A DNA stretch of 64,000 bases from Schistosoma haematobium (lineage: Eukaryota; Platyhelminthes; Trematoda; Strigeidida; Schistosomatidae): NCBI RefSeq assembly GCF_000699445.3, contig NC_067195.1:81214569-81278568 (forward strand), read 5' to 3'. The notes beneath the pieces are model-generated. The model did not search any database, was not told where the DNA came from, and saw nothing but the letters and a program-made list of their open reading frames with translations. Shown one piece after another: positions 24,576 through 37,258 of this stretch. Made by a program: the position numbers and the translations under genes. Position 1 is the stretch's first letter, and every line of letters begins with the position of its first letter.

Positions 24576-26243
24576 ATTGAACTTACATGAATGTTATTTC
24601 ATAACATAATTCCCTTTATTATCTTAAATACAGCAAAATTTTCAAATAGTTTATATTTAAACTAGGCTTTTTTCTCTTCACTAACTGGGTGCAATTCTTT
24701 CTGAAGATTGTTGTTAATCAATGGAGTTTTTTTCTAATCGAATAATTTTCACTTGGTGTTTTTATTTATGTCTATGGAAATTTTACTTCTTTGAAATTTC
24801 TATTCAGCTATAATCAATTAATTAAGAATTTATTCAATATGCCTAAATAAACACAATATGACATGGAAACACTGTTGAGAAACATCCATCCATTCATACA
24901 TACATACACATAGATAAACATACTCATACTTATTATGAGCCATTTTACTGACCAATGAGATTTATCAAATAAGTGTGTTGTAAAATAACAACTATGTAAT
25001 ATGGTAACTATGCTGATATATAATAAAATTATTTAATCATGTTTCTATGTTTCATTTATTTGTCTGAACAGAATCATCTTTACGTATTTTATTATGATTT
25101 TATATGCGTCAAAATGAATGAACATTATGATGAATGAAATACAATGAAATTGATTCATTGTTGAAATTCCAACTTGTGACTTATATATATATATATATAT
25201 ATATATAATAAATGAAAGCATTCTAACCAAATTGTATTAGTGTTTACTATTCTCTTGGAATTTCTTATCATTTGTGAATAAGCTTAATAGTAGAATAGAA
25301 TTTTCGGTGAATGATTAAAAGAAGATATACATACTTAACAAAAAAGCACATTACTTGAGTAGTGTGCTTTTTTAAACGATCAATTTGTTTTCATCTATAA
25401 CAGTTTGTGTATCTGTATACGCTTACAGATATGTTTATATGTTATTGTTTGTCAATGGAAGCTAAGTTATGCTTTAATACACCCACATATTTGTAATCAT
25501 AATATCTAAGTCATAATAATCATAATAATAATTGTTAAGGTGTGTTGAGCCTGAATAATCTTTCTGCCTATCAACAATCTGTGTGTAAGTATATGTATAT
25601 GTATATATATATACATATATGTGTGTACGTAAATGTATGTCTTTATATATAGTTGAATGTTTGCATATGTCTAATTGAAATAATATTGAGTAATAAAAAC
25701 AATGTACCTTTAAAAAAGAACACCTCACTTTAATTGTGAATTCTTGACAAATGTACTCAATCATTATTGAATATCATCAGTTCAATTTAGTTTCTATAAT
25801 AAATGAATTCACTACTATTCTACTCTACTAACCAATGTTCTATGATATTTACAGACTATTAACCAATAATTCTATATTAGAATTTACTTTTTCTTTTCTT
25901 TTTTTTAAGAAGAAAAACATACGTGTTAGCAACTATTTAAATTAAAGAAAAATAAAGTAACAGTTACTGACTTTTTTTCTTGTTTTTCTCCCTCTCCCTC
26001 TCTCTCTCTCTGTTACTCATTTTGATTATTGAAATTCATTTTAATGACTTTGAGGAATCATATTTGTGGATTATAAATAATAAATTCATTGGATTACTGA
26101 AATACTACTATTATTGTCGTTATTATTATTATTATTATTATCATAACGTATTATTCTCATTCATAATTCAATGCTTAACATGACAAGGAGAATGTAAACA
26201 TAATGTTTAAACATTTAAACAAAAGTGATTATATGGAATAATT
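24576..26243. other. AT-rich region upstream of the agrin-like exon
   Basis: It contains (TA)n at about 25182-25207, a perfect-looking hairpin at 25340-25373, a (TC)n tract at about 25986-26011 and (TTA)n at 26116-26141. The promoter of the gene should lie here or further left, but no element can be named. Confidence 0.45.
25340..25373. repeat. Short near-perfect hairpin ending in T run
   Basis: AAAAAAGCACATTACT faces AGTAGTGTGCTTTTTT with one G-T wobble and almost no loop. Its role is unknown. Confidence 0.5.
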
Positions 26244-26880
26244 ATGACAGATCAGGGATATATTATGTTATTCTCACAATATTCATTATTGACATTATCA
26301 TCATATATTAGTATTATTAATATTATTATTACTATTACTATCATAAGTAGTACATGTCATTCAACTATATCAGTGACATGGATTTGTTTAAGTCGTGAAC
26401 AATTGATTGCATTATCAAATTCAAAAAATACTTATCGTTTTGAAGCGGAAATTATTCAATTAGATAAACCATCAGAATTCATAAAAAAACATACTACTGA
26501 TAATGTTCATAATATTGGTTTAAATGCATTTGTTAAAATAATTAAAATTTTAAAACAACCACAAATTAGAAATCTGTCTAATTATCTTCAAATTAATGAA
26601 TTAGTTTATGTGAATCAAATTAAATCAAGAGATTTACATGATCTATCTATGAGAGATATATCAGTTCCCATTAATACTGATAACGATAATGAACAATGTT
26701 TACCAAAATTAGAAAGAGGTAAAACGTATGAATGGATTACATATGCTCCAGAAACTACTAATATATTACATAATATGGGACAAAAACAATTGATTTTAAT
26801 GCCTGGTGGTATTTTTCCATTGTTATCACATCAATCCCAAATACAGTTGAAATCAAATAATATTAATAATTTAAAAAGTA
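26244..26880 (+). CDS. Agrin-like extracellular protein, N-terminal exon
   Basis: The exon encodes about 212 residues. A hydrophobic stretch at residues 8-38 (LFSQYSLL through IIITITIIS) fits a signal peptide. Translation may start at residue 1 or at Met8. After it, residues 45-195 look like a small beta-barrel of the NtA/NTR type: Cys48, the strand-like RFEAEIIQL, AFVKIIKILK, ELVYVNQI, Cys152 and KQLILMPGG. Agrin NtA has a similar order of an early Cys, strands and a later Cys. The donor at 26881 is GTAAGT, and the exon ends in phase 1, matching the next exon. Codon use is strongly A/T. Similarity to NtA is by pattern only, so the domain name is an inference. The agrin-like call rests mainly on the Kazal exons downstream. 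Confidence 0.7.
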
Positions 26881-26992
26881 GTAAGTATTTAGTACTTTTT
26901 ATTATTATATGAAGTTGAAGTCTTACAAATAATTCAAAGATAGGGTACGTTGCTTAATTAAATGAGACAATAATTTAGTCTATATATATCAG

Positions 26993-27086
26993 AAGGGGTT
27001 TTATGGAGATCGCAGCAATTTCAACAGTTGAGATCATGAGTCAACTGAAGCTAAAAAATCTCCACAATACCCCTCCTGATACTAAT
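26993..27086. repeat. 94-bp foldback made of family B termini
   Basis: The left end TATCAGAAGGGGTTTTATGG faces the right end ATCTCCACAATACCCCTCCT, its approximate reverse complement. It looks like a B inverted pair from which everything but the ends has been deleted. Confidence 0.6.
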
Positions 27087-27455
27087 CAATATATGCTCAC
27101 TAGTGACTGGCTTCAAGAGGTATATCCTGGAGTTCTAGTGAGAAACAGTGACCAGTGGAGTTCAGCTGGGCCAGTTGTGAAAAAGTAACTCACTGATGAC
27201 AATGGTGGATGTATCGCTCAATTTCGTGGACTAGTTAAAGTTAGACATTAACAGTGTTAGATGCCGGCCGGTTCAGTGGTCTAGTTGCTTTAGCGCCTGC
27301 TGCAAGACTGATAGGCCCTGGGTTGAAATCCCGCGAGGCGTGATCGTGAATGCACACTGCTGAGGAGTCCCACAATAGGATGAGACGGCCGTCCAGTGCT
27401 TCCAGGTTTTCCATGGTGGTCTAGCTTCAACTGACTCATGATCTCAACTATATAT
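27087..27455 (+). repeat. Hammerhead repeat family B, full unit
   Basis: The most complete + strand unit. The 5' end is ATATGCTCACTAGTGACTGG, then the body, A box GGTTCAGTGG near 27270, B-box position GGGTTGAAATCCC (one change from the consensus), then the ribozyme block at about 27357-27404 and the tail. Stem I (CACTG/CAGTG) and CTGAGGA are good, but GATGAGAC replaces GACGAAAC, a core change that should reduce or abolish cleavage. Confidence 0.75.
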
Positions 27456-27953
27456 TATATATAAGCTTTTGTCTAATTTGGAACGAATAGTTTCACAGTA
27501 GTTGGACACCGACTGAATGTAAGTCATTAAGAAAGGAAAAAATATACATAATTGTAAAATATGATCATTTGAATTCTCAATAAATCTAACATACATTCAT
27601 GCAATCTGTTATCTTAACACACATTTAATCGCACATCAGATATCTCATTTTTTTTACTTTCGACATTGAGAATATGATTGGATGACGTGTTTAGTTTACC
27701 AGAGAACCATTTGCCTATTTATATTCGATACTTTTGATGTTTGATTATATTTTCTGGAAAAAGCTTGTACTCGATTATCAAGTAAAATGTTGCATTTATT
27801 TCAAATTCAATCGTTGATATGCTACAAATATATATTTTCCTATTTAATTAATAACTTAACCTTGTTATTACAGTCCCTTCAAATAATACCAGACTGTATA
27901 GATTAGAATAACAGAGGTAGCCAAGTTTCTTTCTTTTAATGGTTATAGATAAT

Positions 27954-28330
27954 TGTTATGTTCTTAGCTACACGATTATCGCGAAATACAATTGCCAATT
28001 CAAATACGTTGACTTATACGACCAAACTAATGACACATACACCAGTACGTGCAGCCTACAGTTCTTATTATTCCTTTTACTGCCTAACTCTGCCTGTTAA
28101 GTTCAGAACGACAATCTCTGTCTCCGCAATACGAATGATATATTCCAACCATATTGAGTTTATATACAAACTAATCATACCACATCACCCATAAAATAGA
28201 AAATAACATTGGCACAAGATCAAGCCAAAAGTGGCTGTGATTGTAAGAAACTGTGAATAATAGAATAGTAAATCACATAACAGTAACCAATAGGTCAAAT
28301 AAAAGATTATAATGAAAGGAATATGAATAT
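27954..28330 (-). repeat. Possible diverged solo LTR
   Basis: It begins with TGTTATG like the LTRs at 55819 and 60452. Its middle (AGTTTATATACAAACTAATC, then ATACCACATCACCCATAAAA) aligns with the LTR block TGTTTATATACCAATCAAGC and CATACCACATCGTACC. The right boundary and a target duplication could not be placed. Confidence 0.45.
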
Positions 28331-29104
28331 ACATATAATATAGTTACTTAATAGTCGTACAATAAGAATATTTGTATTATATTAGTCTATAAATAATTAC
28401 TAGTGGTTACCATTTATTTATTCTCGTTCGGATATAACAACAATATCTTAGTAATTAGCGTAACTCTACATTGTACGTAGATTCAGCACAAATTCCTTTC
28501 TATTCATTATATATGTATATATTATTATTGAAATGAACTATGTATAACATTAAAGTAATCCTGTACATTAATCAATCAATCAGTTGATAAGTCCATTTAT
28601 ATCCATAATCTTTTTATCTGTATAGAATTGGTTTAAAATAAATTGGTTCAATAAATCAAAAAGAAAAAAATACATTGAATAACACAGATATTCATTCTCT
28701 GAACATCCATACTACACCTTAAATATGACCATTTACTCTTTTGGAACAAACTATTTACTAATCTCTGTGTACTCTTTTTCAAAGAAAAAAACATTTGTCT
28801 TTTTTATTAGATAGAAATCAGAGATAAGCAGAATTTCATTTCGACATAAGAGAATGTATAAATATGAATTATTCTAGATAGATGATTTTATGGAGATATT
28901 TTTCGCATGTAGACTTCAACTGATATACTATTGAATATGAATTGTAGTTAATAATGAACTAAATAAAGTTTAAACTGTGAAATATAAGTTTCAAAGTAAG
29001 CGATCATAAAATATCGTGTTCTCTATGAAACATAAATGACTCTGAGTTGAGGTCCTTATTAGAGTCATAAGTGTACATTGGTTTTCAAAGGCAATCCCTA
29101 TACT
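28331..29104. other. AT-rich sequence, no gene seen
   Basis: No assignment could be made. Confidence 0.5.
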
Positions 29105-29480
29105 GATGATTAACATGTGCGCTCATTAGTGATCGATTTCGTCAAGGAATTTTACGGAGTTCTAGTGAGAAACTGTGACCAGTGGAACTAGTCCGTGTCG
29201 GGTAGAGACAGGCATCTTCCTCAATACAATGAAAGATGATCGCGCAACTTCGTGGATTGGTTGAGGTTAGACATTAACACCATTGGATGCCGGCCAACTC
29301 AGTGGTCCAGTAGGTTAAGCGTTCGCTTGCGAGACTGAAGGCTCTTGGTTGTTAGATTACTATTGAAAACCTGAAAGTACTGGGCAGCCATTTCATCCTA
29401 GTATGAGACTCCTCAAAAATATGCAACTACGATCCTGTACGCAAGGCTAGGACTCAAGACCTTCGACTTCACCTGAATGT
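29105..29480. repeat. Family B, tail-to-tail rearranged copy
   Basis: A sense body (TTAGACATTAACACCATTGG, A box AACTCAGTGG) runs into an antisense ribozyme region (CATTTCATCCTAGTATGAGA, CTCCTCA). The junction is at about 29345. Here the + unit is on the left and the - unit on the right, unlike most pairs. Both cores are damaged. Confidence 0.6.
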
Positions 29481-29834
29481 GGGGTGATGAAAAATAACTT
29501 TAGAGATATTCATGCTATTGGTAAACAACGTTTGTAACTGTACATAATTCGATTAAGATTAACCGTAAAAAATCGATCGATCAGAATGTCTCCCTCTTAT
29601 AAAACGAAATAACTTACATGTATAGTAGTGAATCAATTGTTTTGAACGTTTCTATTGATTTTCCAACATTAAACACTCATAAGTTGCAGTTCAAAATAAT
29701 TTTACTATTATTACTATTGAACATATTTTTACTAAGACGTGTTTCAAAAGACAATCAAATGATCAGAAGAAATGTAAATTTATGTAGATATTATTTTTAT
29801 TAATTATAAGAAAACTTTTATTGGTTTCATAATT
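29481..29834. other. AT-rich sequence, no gene seen
   Basis: No assignment could be made. Confidence 0.5.
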
Positions 29835-29960
29835 AGAAGTGGTCGATAGGAAATCTTGAATCCAGGTGTCATGCTAGATTGCAATCGTCAACAAGGTGTA
29901 CGCATAATCTTTAAGGGACTGATAATCTATCTGAGATTTAAATTAAATGTTTGATTAAAA
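29835..29960 (-). repeat. Hammerhead repeat family C, decayed
   Basis: AGTGGTCGATAGGAAATC, GTGTCATGCTAGATTGCAAT and CGTCAACAAGGTGTACGC follow the order of family C (see 38490). Core positions are lost. Confidence 0.5.
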
Positions 29961-30050
29961 TGAATCAGTCATGATTTGAGAACCTTAAGTCATTCATTAT
30001 TTTATCAACATTTATTATTTACTCAGTAGTAATGGTATAGTAATAAGAGG

Positions 30051-30596
30051 GTTCTGATGAGACAATGTGGGGGTGAAGATTGGCAAAGTAAAGACAGAAT
30101 TTCTACAGTTGAAGAAAATGTTGGACTCAAAACAACTGTCAACCAAGATCAAAATGAGAATCTTCAATACGAATGTCAAGACAGTTCTACTGTACGGAGC
30201 TGAAACTTGGAGAATTACTACAACCATCATCAAGAAGGTACAAGTATTTCTAAACAGTTGTCTACACAAGATACTCAATATCCGTTGACTAGATACTATG
30301 AAAGAGAACAAACCAGCTTCCAGTTGAGGTGGAAATTATGAAAAGACATTGGAAGTGGATAAGATATATATCACAGAAATCATCAAACTACATCACGAGG
30401 CAAGCGCTAAATTGGAATCGTGATGGCAAACGGAAAAGATGGAGAACAAAGAATACACTGCGTTGGGAATTGAAATCAGACATCAAAATATTGAGTAGCA
30501 ACTGGAAACAACTGTAAAGGATTGTCTGTTACGGAGTTGGATAGAGAATGATGGTGTGCGGCTTGGTTCCTACATGAGGGGTAAAAAGCGTATGTA
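30051..30596 (+). pseudogene. RTE element fragment (C-terminal)
   Basis: It covers the part after the reverse transcriptase: [35 protein letters not shown], then WKWIRYIS and [20 protein letters not shown]. It aligns with the copies at 16.8-17.3 and 59.8-60.4 kb, with frameshifts. It ends near GCGTATGTAGTG, a mutated tandem tail, and the next repeat begins immediately. Confidence 0.8.
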
Positions 30597-30880
30597 GTGC
30601 AGTGAACGAAAACTCAAGTACGGTAAATCAATGTATCATTTTAATGCGCAATCGAAAAGTAGATTTGTAAAATATGAAAATAATATATTAAATACATCAT
30701 TTACATATGTTCCTTCCGTCGTTTTTTACATACTTCATTATTCTTCAGATACTGTTGTTGCCCTTCATTTTCCTTCTTCTTCTTATTTCACTGCTCTGCT
30801 GGTAAGCATTCTACTCCCAATTCCTGCCACATACTAACTACGTATATCCGCATAAGTAGTGGTGCACACCATAGTGGTAG
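30597..30880 (-). repeat. MITE-like family M, copy 6
   Basis: It starts with GCAGTGAACGAAAACTC and ends with AAGTAGTGGTGCACACCATA. It is diverged in the middle and lies directly at the 3' end of the RTE fragment. Confidence 0.6.
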
Positions 30881-31649
30881 TAGCCGATGTCATGTTGAAT
30901 AGATCATGGGGTTAATTGTTCTATTTAGTCTATATTATACATGCTAGACTTTATGCAAAAAGGTTTATTACCATGATGTACTTTGCTTTATAAATGGTGT
31001 TTGTAAAACGTTGGAAAGAAGCTACAGATTTAAGACTAGTGTTGGTTGTAACTAATCAAGAAAGTATAATGTTGACCTATGTTTTTTATGGTAATCGAAT
31101 GTGCTCCGTCCAGAGAAATTACCTTAAAAGGTGTCCAAAGTGAGAGCAACAATCAATAGTACTAGTATAGTTAGACAATCCAGCCTCTCCTCAGTAAATC
31201 ATGGTATGAGTTTTATTTTAAGTGGTGGACCTTATCCGACTGATCAAGTTTCACATAGCCTACATTAAAATCTTCATTCCAACTTCTTTCAACTATTTAA
31301 TTTAATTAGTCCATATGATTTTGAAAAGAAAGAAGGAAATAATCAGAACTTACTTAATAAAAATGATGGTATAACAAGAGTCACAAGGAACACCTATTTA
31401 AATAACCTGGGATTGACAGATGTGTCTTTATAATCCAGTTGTTAAAACCGTAATGTGATGATTATCTGTGTCTACTCTCACCCTCCATTTCTAGTCTGGT
31501 TGATCTTTTATTTTTATATATAAATGTTCTTAAACAGTACATTATATGTGGTCAGACTGTTCAAAATGTATTGAGCTTATAATAATCGTCGTCTTTCAAT
31601 TACACTATCCAAATATTATAATAAGTATTATTATTACATAATTATCATA
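30881..31649. other. AT-rich sequence, no gene seen
   Basis: No assignment could be made. Confidence 0.5.
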
Positions 31650-31902
31650 ATGTAGTCGACGAGAACACTGGTGGGGGACAACCAGTTGTATTTAAATATA
31701 AAATTACGGAGTTATTTGGTAAAATGTTCATCAACTTTCTCAGACTTTATTGTTCCTTGATTTCCATATCAATTACTCTCTGGTCCCATTATTTTCTATT
31801 CAGTCTTCCCCACCTTCTGATACCAGGCATTCCACTTTCGATTAGTGTTATATACTACTTATGTCTATCGACATAAATAACACACACCACAATAGTACAT
31901 TT
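31650..31902 (-). repeat. MITE-like family M, copy 7
   Basis: It starts with TAATGTAGTCGACGAGAACA and ends with ACATAAATAACACACACCAC. The middle has TCTCTGGTCCCATTATTTTC, as in copy 3. Confidence 0.7.
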
Positions 31903-32496
31903 AACCAATACTCACATCAATGTCGTTTTCAAACTATATTAGATAAGTGAAGTCACCAGACTTATTTGCTAAAAACGACGTTACCATAGTGACTAGAATA
32001 ACATCTATTGTAGTCATAAATCATGAAGCGTTTATCATAAAAGAATTACAATTTCCTTACGTTTACAATTGTCTGAATATATATTTGCAGGGAAATATTA
32101 GTTTTATGAATTTTTAATAAACTTATGTAGGCCACTCCCCATAGCTGTTATGCCGAGAAGTCAGACGTATTAAATAAGTTTATCATTTCACCATGATACA
32201 ATATACTGGAAATGTCTAAAAACCGGTTGTTTATGATATGTTTAAATATATACAAATAACATATTGTGTAATTGTCCTAATGAAGAGAATACCAATAAAA
32301 TACTTAATTAAGTAATTAGAATAAATGAATTCATATATTAGCATGAAAATTACCCATCCAACAATTGATTGTAGGATCAATTATTATTTAATAATAATAA
32401 TGTTGCTACATTATTGAAATAAAAAAACTTTAGATTATCCTACTGAGAATACTATACAAAATAAACAAATTCAATGTATTCTTGTATTTTAATTGG
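31903..32496. other. AT-rich sequence, no gene seen
   Basis: No assignment could be made. Confidence 0.5.
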
Positions 32497-33345
32497 GATC
32501 ATGAACCGATCGATGTTAGGCTACCATTGAAAACCTGGAAGCACTGAGCGACCGTCTGCTGGGATCACCGGGTAAGTAATAATGAGTTTAGACGTAAGAT
32601 ATTAGGGAATGATAGTAAATCAGTTGGTGAGGTTGTGAATCATCATCGACTGAGATGGTTGGGCCACGTGTTACGTATGCCTGAACACTGATTGTCACAA
32701 CGCTCAATGCTAACTAGTGTTGGAGACGGATGGAAGAAAGTTAGGGGCGGTCAAACCGAAACGTGGCATCGGTGCTTGAAGTCACTAACTTCTAGTCTGA
32801 GCCATGTTGGGAGATGCAGACTACTTGGTTGGTGTCCGCGTGACTATCGTAACCAATGGTTGGAGACTCTTGATGACATGGCTGAGAATCGATCACAATG
32901 GCGTCGGTGTATACACTCTCTGTCTTCCCTTAAACTGTGAGATTAAAGTCGCTTCGTATCTTTCTTTCTACGAACTAATTCTTTCTTCTTGTATTATATC
33001 CTTATATCCAATCTTTCTTTTATATATTACCACCTCTGAATTAACTACTTTTATGAATCCAGTGTTCATCTTGTTGTGTTAATGAGGTATGGCAACTTGG
33101 ACCGATGCATATATGTGCCTGATCCTACGTTGTAGCTGACTGACTGAGCGACCGTCCTCAACAGTTCACATTCACGATCCTACATCAGGGATACGAACCT
33201 AGGATCTTCGGCCTCGCACACTAACGTTTAGCCTCTAGATCACTGAGACAGTATCCAATAGTGATAATGTCTAGTGAGAGCATCCTTTACTATCTTTAGT
33301 GAGTAACTGCCGTGACCAGATGCGGTTGAACCCCATTTCATCCTG
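32497..33345 (-). repeat. Family B copy interrupted by a non-LTR fragment
   Basis: The left part (32497-32556) is the antisense tail up to GAGCGACCGTC. The right part (33143-33345) resumes with GAGCGACCGTCCTCAACAG, the antisense B box (GGGATACGAACC) and body. Removing the insert leaves one continuous though decayed B unit. Confidence 0.7.
32557..33142 (+). mobile_element. Non-LTR retrotransposon 3' fragment with 14-bp target duplication
   Basis: Flanked by perfect ACTGAGCGACCGTC repeats (32543-32556 and 33143-33156). The coding part on the + strand includes HHRLRWLGHVLRM, GDGWKKVRGGQTETW and LLGWCPRDYRNQWLETL, the C-terminal domain of a non-LTR polyprotein. It ends at a stop near 32940. A 3' untranslated part of about 200 bp ends in TGACTGACTGA, a tandem tail. 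The same tail type occurs at 41330-41360. The clade was not determined. Confidence 0.8.
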
Positions 33346-33784
33346 TTTAATGTTAACTTTATATTAAACACAGCTTGATTATAATAATAAAAGAACAAAT
33401 AAACGTTTTAATCATTCTTATCAGTATCATTTTTAATTTTATCTTGATTGAGTCAGTTATGAAAAAACGTTGTTTCTAAATAAATACTTGTAAATGTAAC
33501 TTTAAACTGTTAGTAACTTGATAAGAAGCTTTGAAATAAAATGATGAATTCATTTTATGCTATAAATGCTGTTGTTATCCTGTAATCTAAGTTTAACAAA
33601 GTTTTAAAAAGTACAAACTTATTATACTCATTTATCATTTTAGATATAAAACGATAAGACTAGGGATTACTCCTAATAAACGAATTGTAGAGACTAAATC
33701 AGTTTATTCACTATAAAATAAACAATGAAGTACAATGAATTTACTATATTTATTTTTTAAATATAATGGTCTCTAAGGTGTTAA
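33346..33784. other. AT-rich sequence, no gene seen
   Basis: No assignment could be made. Confidence 0.5.
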
Positions 33785-33975
33785 TTAGAGGTAGCCAACA
33801 GGAAATAATACTAGACTTTGGTTTCATGTTATTTGGCATTCATCAGTAAGGTGTACCTATAATCTTGAGGGAAAATTAATGCTTCTTATGGGATTCAATC
33901 CCATATTACCTGAGTTACATAGACTAGTAGCCATATTTGAAATCGATCCATACTAAGAAAAACTTGACATACATG
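33785..33975 (-). repeat. Hammerhead repeat family C, decayed
   Basis: AGAGGTAGCCAACAGGAAAT, then TTGGTTTCATGTTATTTGGC and AGTAAGGTGTACCTATAATC. A tRNA-like GGGATTCAATCCC block follows. The core is lost. Confidence 0.55.
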
Positions 33976-34894
33976 GCATTGTTCACTACTCAATGATCAG
34001 TAAGTTATAAATAATGTTCTTTATTTTGTTTAACTTTCTACACTGATGCTACAGCCCGTTAGGAGTGTAAGTAGAATTGGCGAATCATATATCATTTAAT
34101 TTGCTTTGATTTAAACTATAACGTAGTAATAAACAAATAACTGTAATCGTACTTTCTGTTCGTAAATGTTAATTTTAACTACAATTATGTTTAGCAATAA
34201 TATACATACTTTCATTACAAAATGGTAAATTACCATGGTTAACTAATGTTTAATGGTTAGATTTGATTCTGACTGGAACAAATGCTGGTCAAATGAGAAA
34301 GTAAAGAAAGTTGACTAGCAAATTTTATAGTCACAATTCTTCTATCGTAATAATATTTATTATTATTACTATGATCATAATGATTATGCGTATTGTATGT
34401 AGTTTTCAAATGGAAAATAGTATAAAATAGTGTATCATTTCACATTTTCACACAGAAGTGATGGAACATTTTATTGATCCAGTAATGTCATTTCATAATA
34501 AAAATGATCATTATTCCAGTTTGTTGTTAAGCAGATCACTAAAAAAGTACATTTGTAAATTGTTTGTGTAGAATCAAAGTTATCGACTTACATTTTGTTA
34601 AATGAAATACTAAGTAATTAATTAACTTATGTAAAATCAGTTATGAAATGAATATCACCCTAAATAGTAGACGGAAAATATTATTTACTGAAGCATCAAA
34701 TGACTGGGCTTTGAACTTGAGTAAGTATGAGAATTCATACCAAGTTGGTTATATATAATATAGACGCTCTGTGTACAGTGCGGCTATATTCAGGCATTTA
34801 TACATGGAGCTTTCATTGATATTTTATTCATGGAAACGCTAAACCATCAAATCTTTTTGATAATTCTCATGTCGGGATAGTTCCATCCATTTTA
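33976..34894. other. AT-rich sequence, no gene seen
   Basis: No assignment could be made. Confidence 0.5.
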
Positions 34895-35010
34895 GGCAGA
34901 AATGAACGGTGACTAGCAGTGCAATCCACGACAAACGTTTTATCTCATTTGGGACTCGTCAGCTGTGTGTCTCAGAGTAGATGTTTACTCCTATACTTGA
35001 ACCCAGTACC
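34895..35010 (-). repeat. Family A, decayed - strand fragment
   Basis: GCAGTGCAATCCACGACAAA, then CGTTTTATCTCATTTGGGAC and TCGTCAGCTG. Stem I is broken. Confidence 0.6.
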
Positions 35011-36165
35011 GTAAGTCAAGATAAAAAGAAACTCGTTTTATTCAGTTAGCATCACAAAGGTCATTTCTTAGAAAATACTTCTCTAATCTTTAATGTCTTG
35101 TAAGAAATGCTACAAAATTCAAAGTTTTGAAAATAATTTAAATTTTATAAGTATTGGTTTTAAATATCTTGATTTTACCAAATAATTCAGCTGTGTTTAC
35201 TGTTTCATTTTCGTTATCATGATAAAAGTGTACCACAGTTACATAAAATTAGTGAAAATAAGATGTTCTGCTTAAACATCTAGGCTACCTTTTCCTGCCC
35301 TCTAGATAATTCAACAAATTAACTGTTTTTACTTGTTCTAACACATCATTATGTTTGTTATTCGCACAAGCTATTCACTTGCCTTTATGAAACTTTTACA
35401 ACCCTTCTCTGTACAAGCTAAAAAACAGCCCAATCAGAAACGTCGTGGTTGCTGGCAATATACATCGAAAAGAATGTATATTATTCAGATGTCGATTCCT
35501 GAACTATTAACATCTAATTGATGATCACTCAATATTTATCGTCAGAATCGATCAAGAAACGGAAACTTGGTGAAATACTTTACACCATGAATTCTAAATT
35601 GTACTAAAAATGTACTATTGAATAAAGCTAATAATAAAAAAAAATAAAAGCCATTTTAATTCAGACAAAACTAAGTTGATATTAAATTTTACAACCAAAA
35701 CTATGACATAAACGTAGGAGAAAAAAATCACACGTAAAAATAAAAGAAACTTCAAGTATCCTTCAGTGTTTCTTCATAATCTTCATCAATAAATGATGAA
35801 ACAACTCTAGATGAACATTTAGCTTCAGTCATTAAATTATCAGTAGTATGTAAACTATATGTATTATGTAATTTGTAAACAAAAAACAACCTTAATTTCC
35901 GATTCCCTTATGCAGAATCCGATCTTGATATCACATCGATTTCCCTATTTTTGTCATCTGTAATTAAAGTGTTATGTTAAGGTAGACTAAATCTTCAATT
36001 CGTTCAATCCAATCAAATCAATGGTAAGATCTTTTTCGCATAGAACTACATGAATTCTATCGAAAATTCGTTCAACTATATATACCTGATTTTTATTCAT
36101 ATTCATATCATAGAATAGATTATCGCTATTTCAAATGTTGATCTGCTGAACATGCCAATGTGGTG
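35011..36165. other. AT-rich sequence, no gene seen
   Basis: No open frame of note on either strand. Confidence 0.5.
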
Positions 36166-36470
36166 TGGGTTACTTATATCCATATATGTAGTATATAACG
36201 GTGGTCAGGCATAGAATTTATTTCAGTGGAAGATCGATAAGGAAAGAACAAAAACAGAACGCAATTGGTATGAAAAGACATGAACAATGAAATCTGAGAC
36301 AATGGACTGATATTTACAAAAGGAACAGTGAATTTTGAGACGATGGATTGATATTTTGCAAATGAACTATTTACTATATAGTTCTCAGATTTTATTGAGA
36401 TGCTCTGTAATTTTGTGTCAAATATATTTGATTGTCCCTACTGATGATTTTGTTCACTACACCAAGACAA
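36166..36470 (+). repeat. MITE-like family M, copy 8 (arm of inverted pair)
   Basis: It starts with TGTGGTGTGGGTTACTTAT and ends with TTGTTCACTAC. It carries an internal partial duplication: the ACAATGGACTGATATTTACA block is followed by a near copy ACGATGGATTGATATTTTGC. It is almost the exact reverse complement of copy 9. Confidence 0.8.
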
Positions 36471-36667
36471 TATTTTCATCATTCTATATTTGAACTAATA
36501 TTTCATAATTGTTCATTACCATTTCTATGATATTCGACTGTGCCAGAAATAATAATAAAAGCCAAAATATACTATAATCTTATGGTATACATATATCCAA
36601 TATATTAAGCGTGTAATTAAACACTTAAATAATAAATTCATCCATATACTTCTAGTGGTTTTTAATG

Positions 36668-36700
<33 letters not shown>

Positions 36701-37258
36701 CCTACCTATGATAGTACATTACCTACTTTGGACTAAACATATATACTGTTGTACATTCTTGTTCTAATGTATAAATCATTTATTCAATATTCAATAACAT
36801 ATATTTTGAATTTCTCTATATATAAGTCATAGCAACAGTGAGTATATTCAATAGATTATTAGTGAAATGTTTATTGGAATTTTTCTTTTTTGTTTTTTTC
36901 TTTCTTTTTCGAACTGAATATAGAAGTTAATTGTTAAGTTTTTCTTTATGTTTTTTTTATAAATCAACAAACAAACAAAACAGAGTAAACTACATAAACA
37001 GCTGTTCTGTGCCATAATTAATAGTAAGTGCATTCTAATGAGGAATTTGTATTGACATGTACATAATTGACCATATGTGAATTATAAAAAGGAAATCTAT
37101 TAAACATTTATGAGATTATATGTTTATATGTGTATTGTATAAGATAATCAGCTGATTTTTTTATTATATAAAGAGGTAATGGGTTTTTGGCATTGGGTTC
37201 GTATATCTATGTGAAAATTGTCTTCTTTTACTTTTTCATAAACTAGTAATCAGTGATT
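36471..37258. other. Spacer between the inverted M copies
   Basis: AT-rich, with (TA)n at about 36670-36697. An open frame on the - strand (36848-37033) is lysine-rich and looks like chance. Confidence 0.5.
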
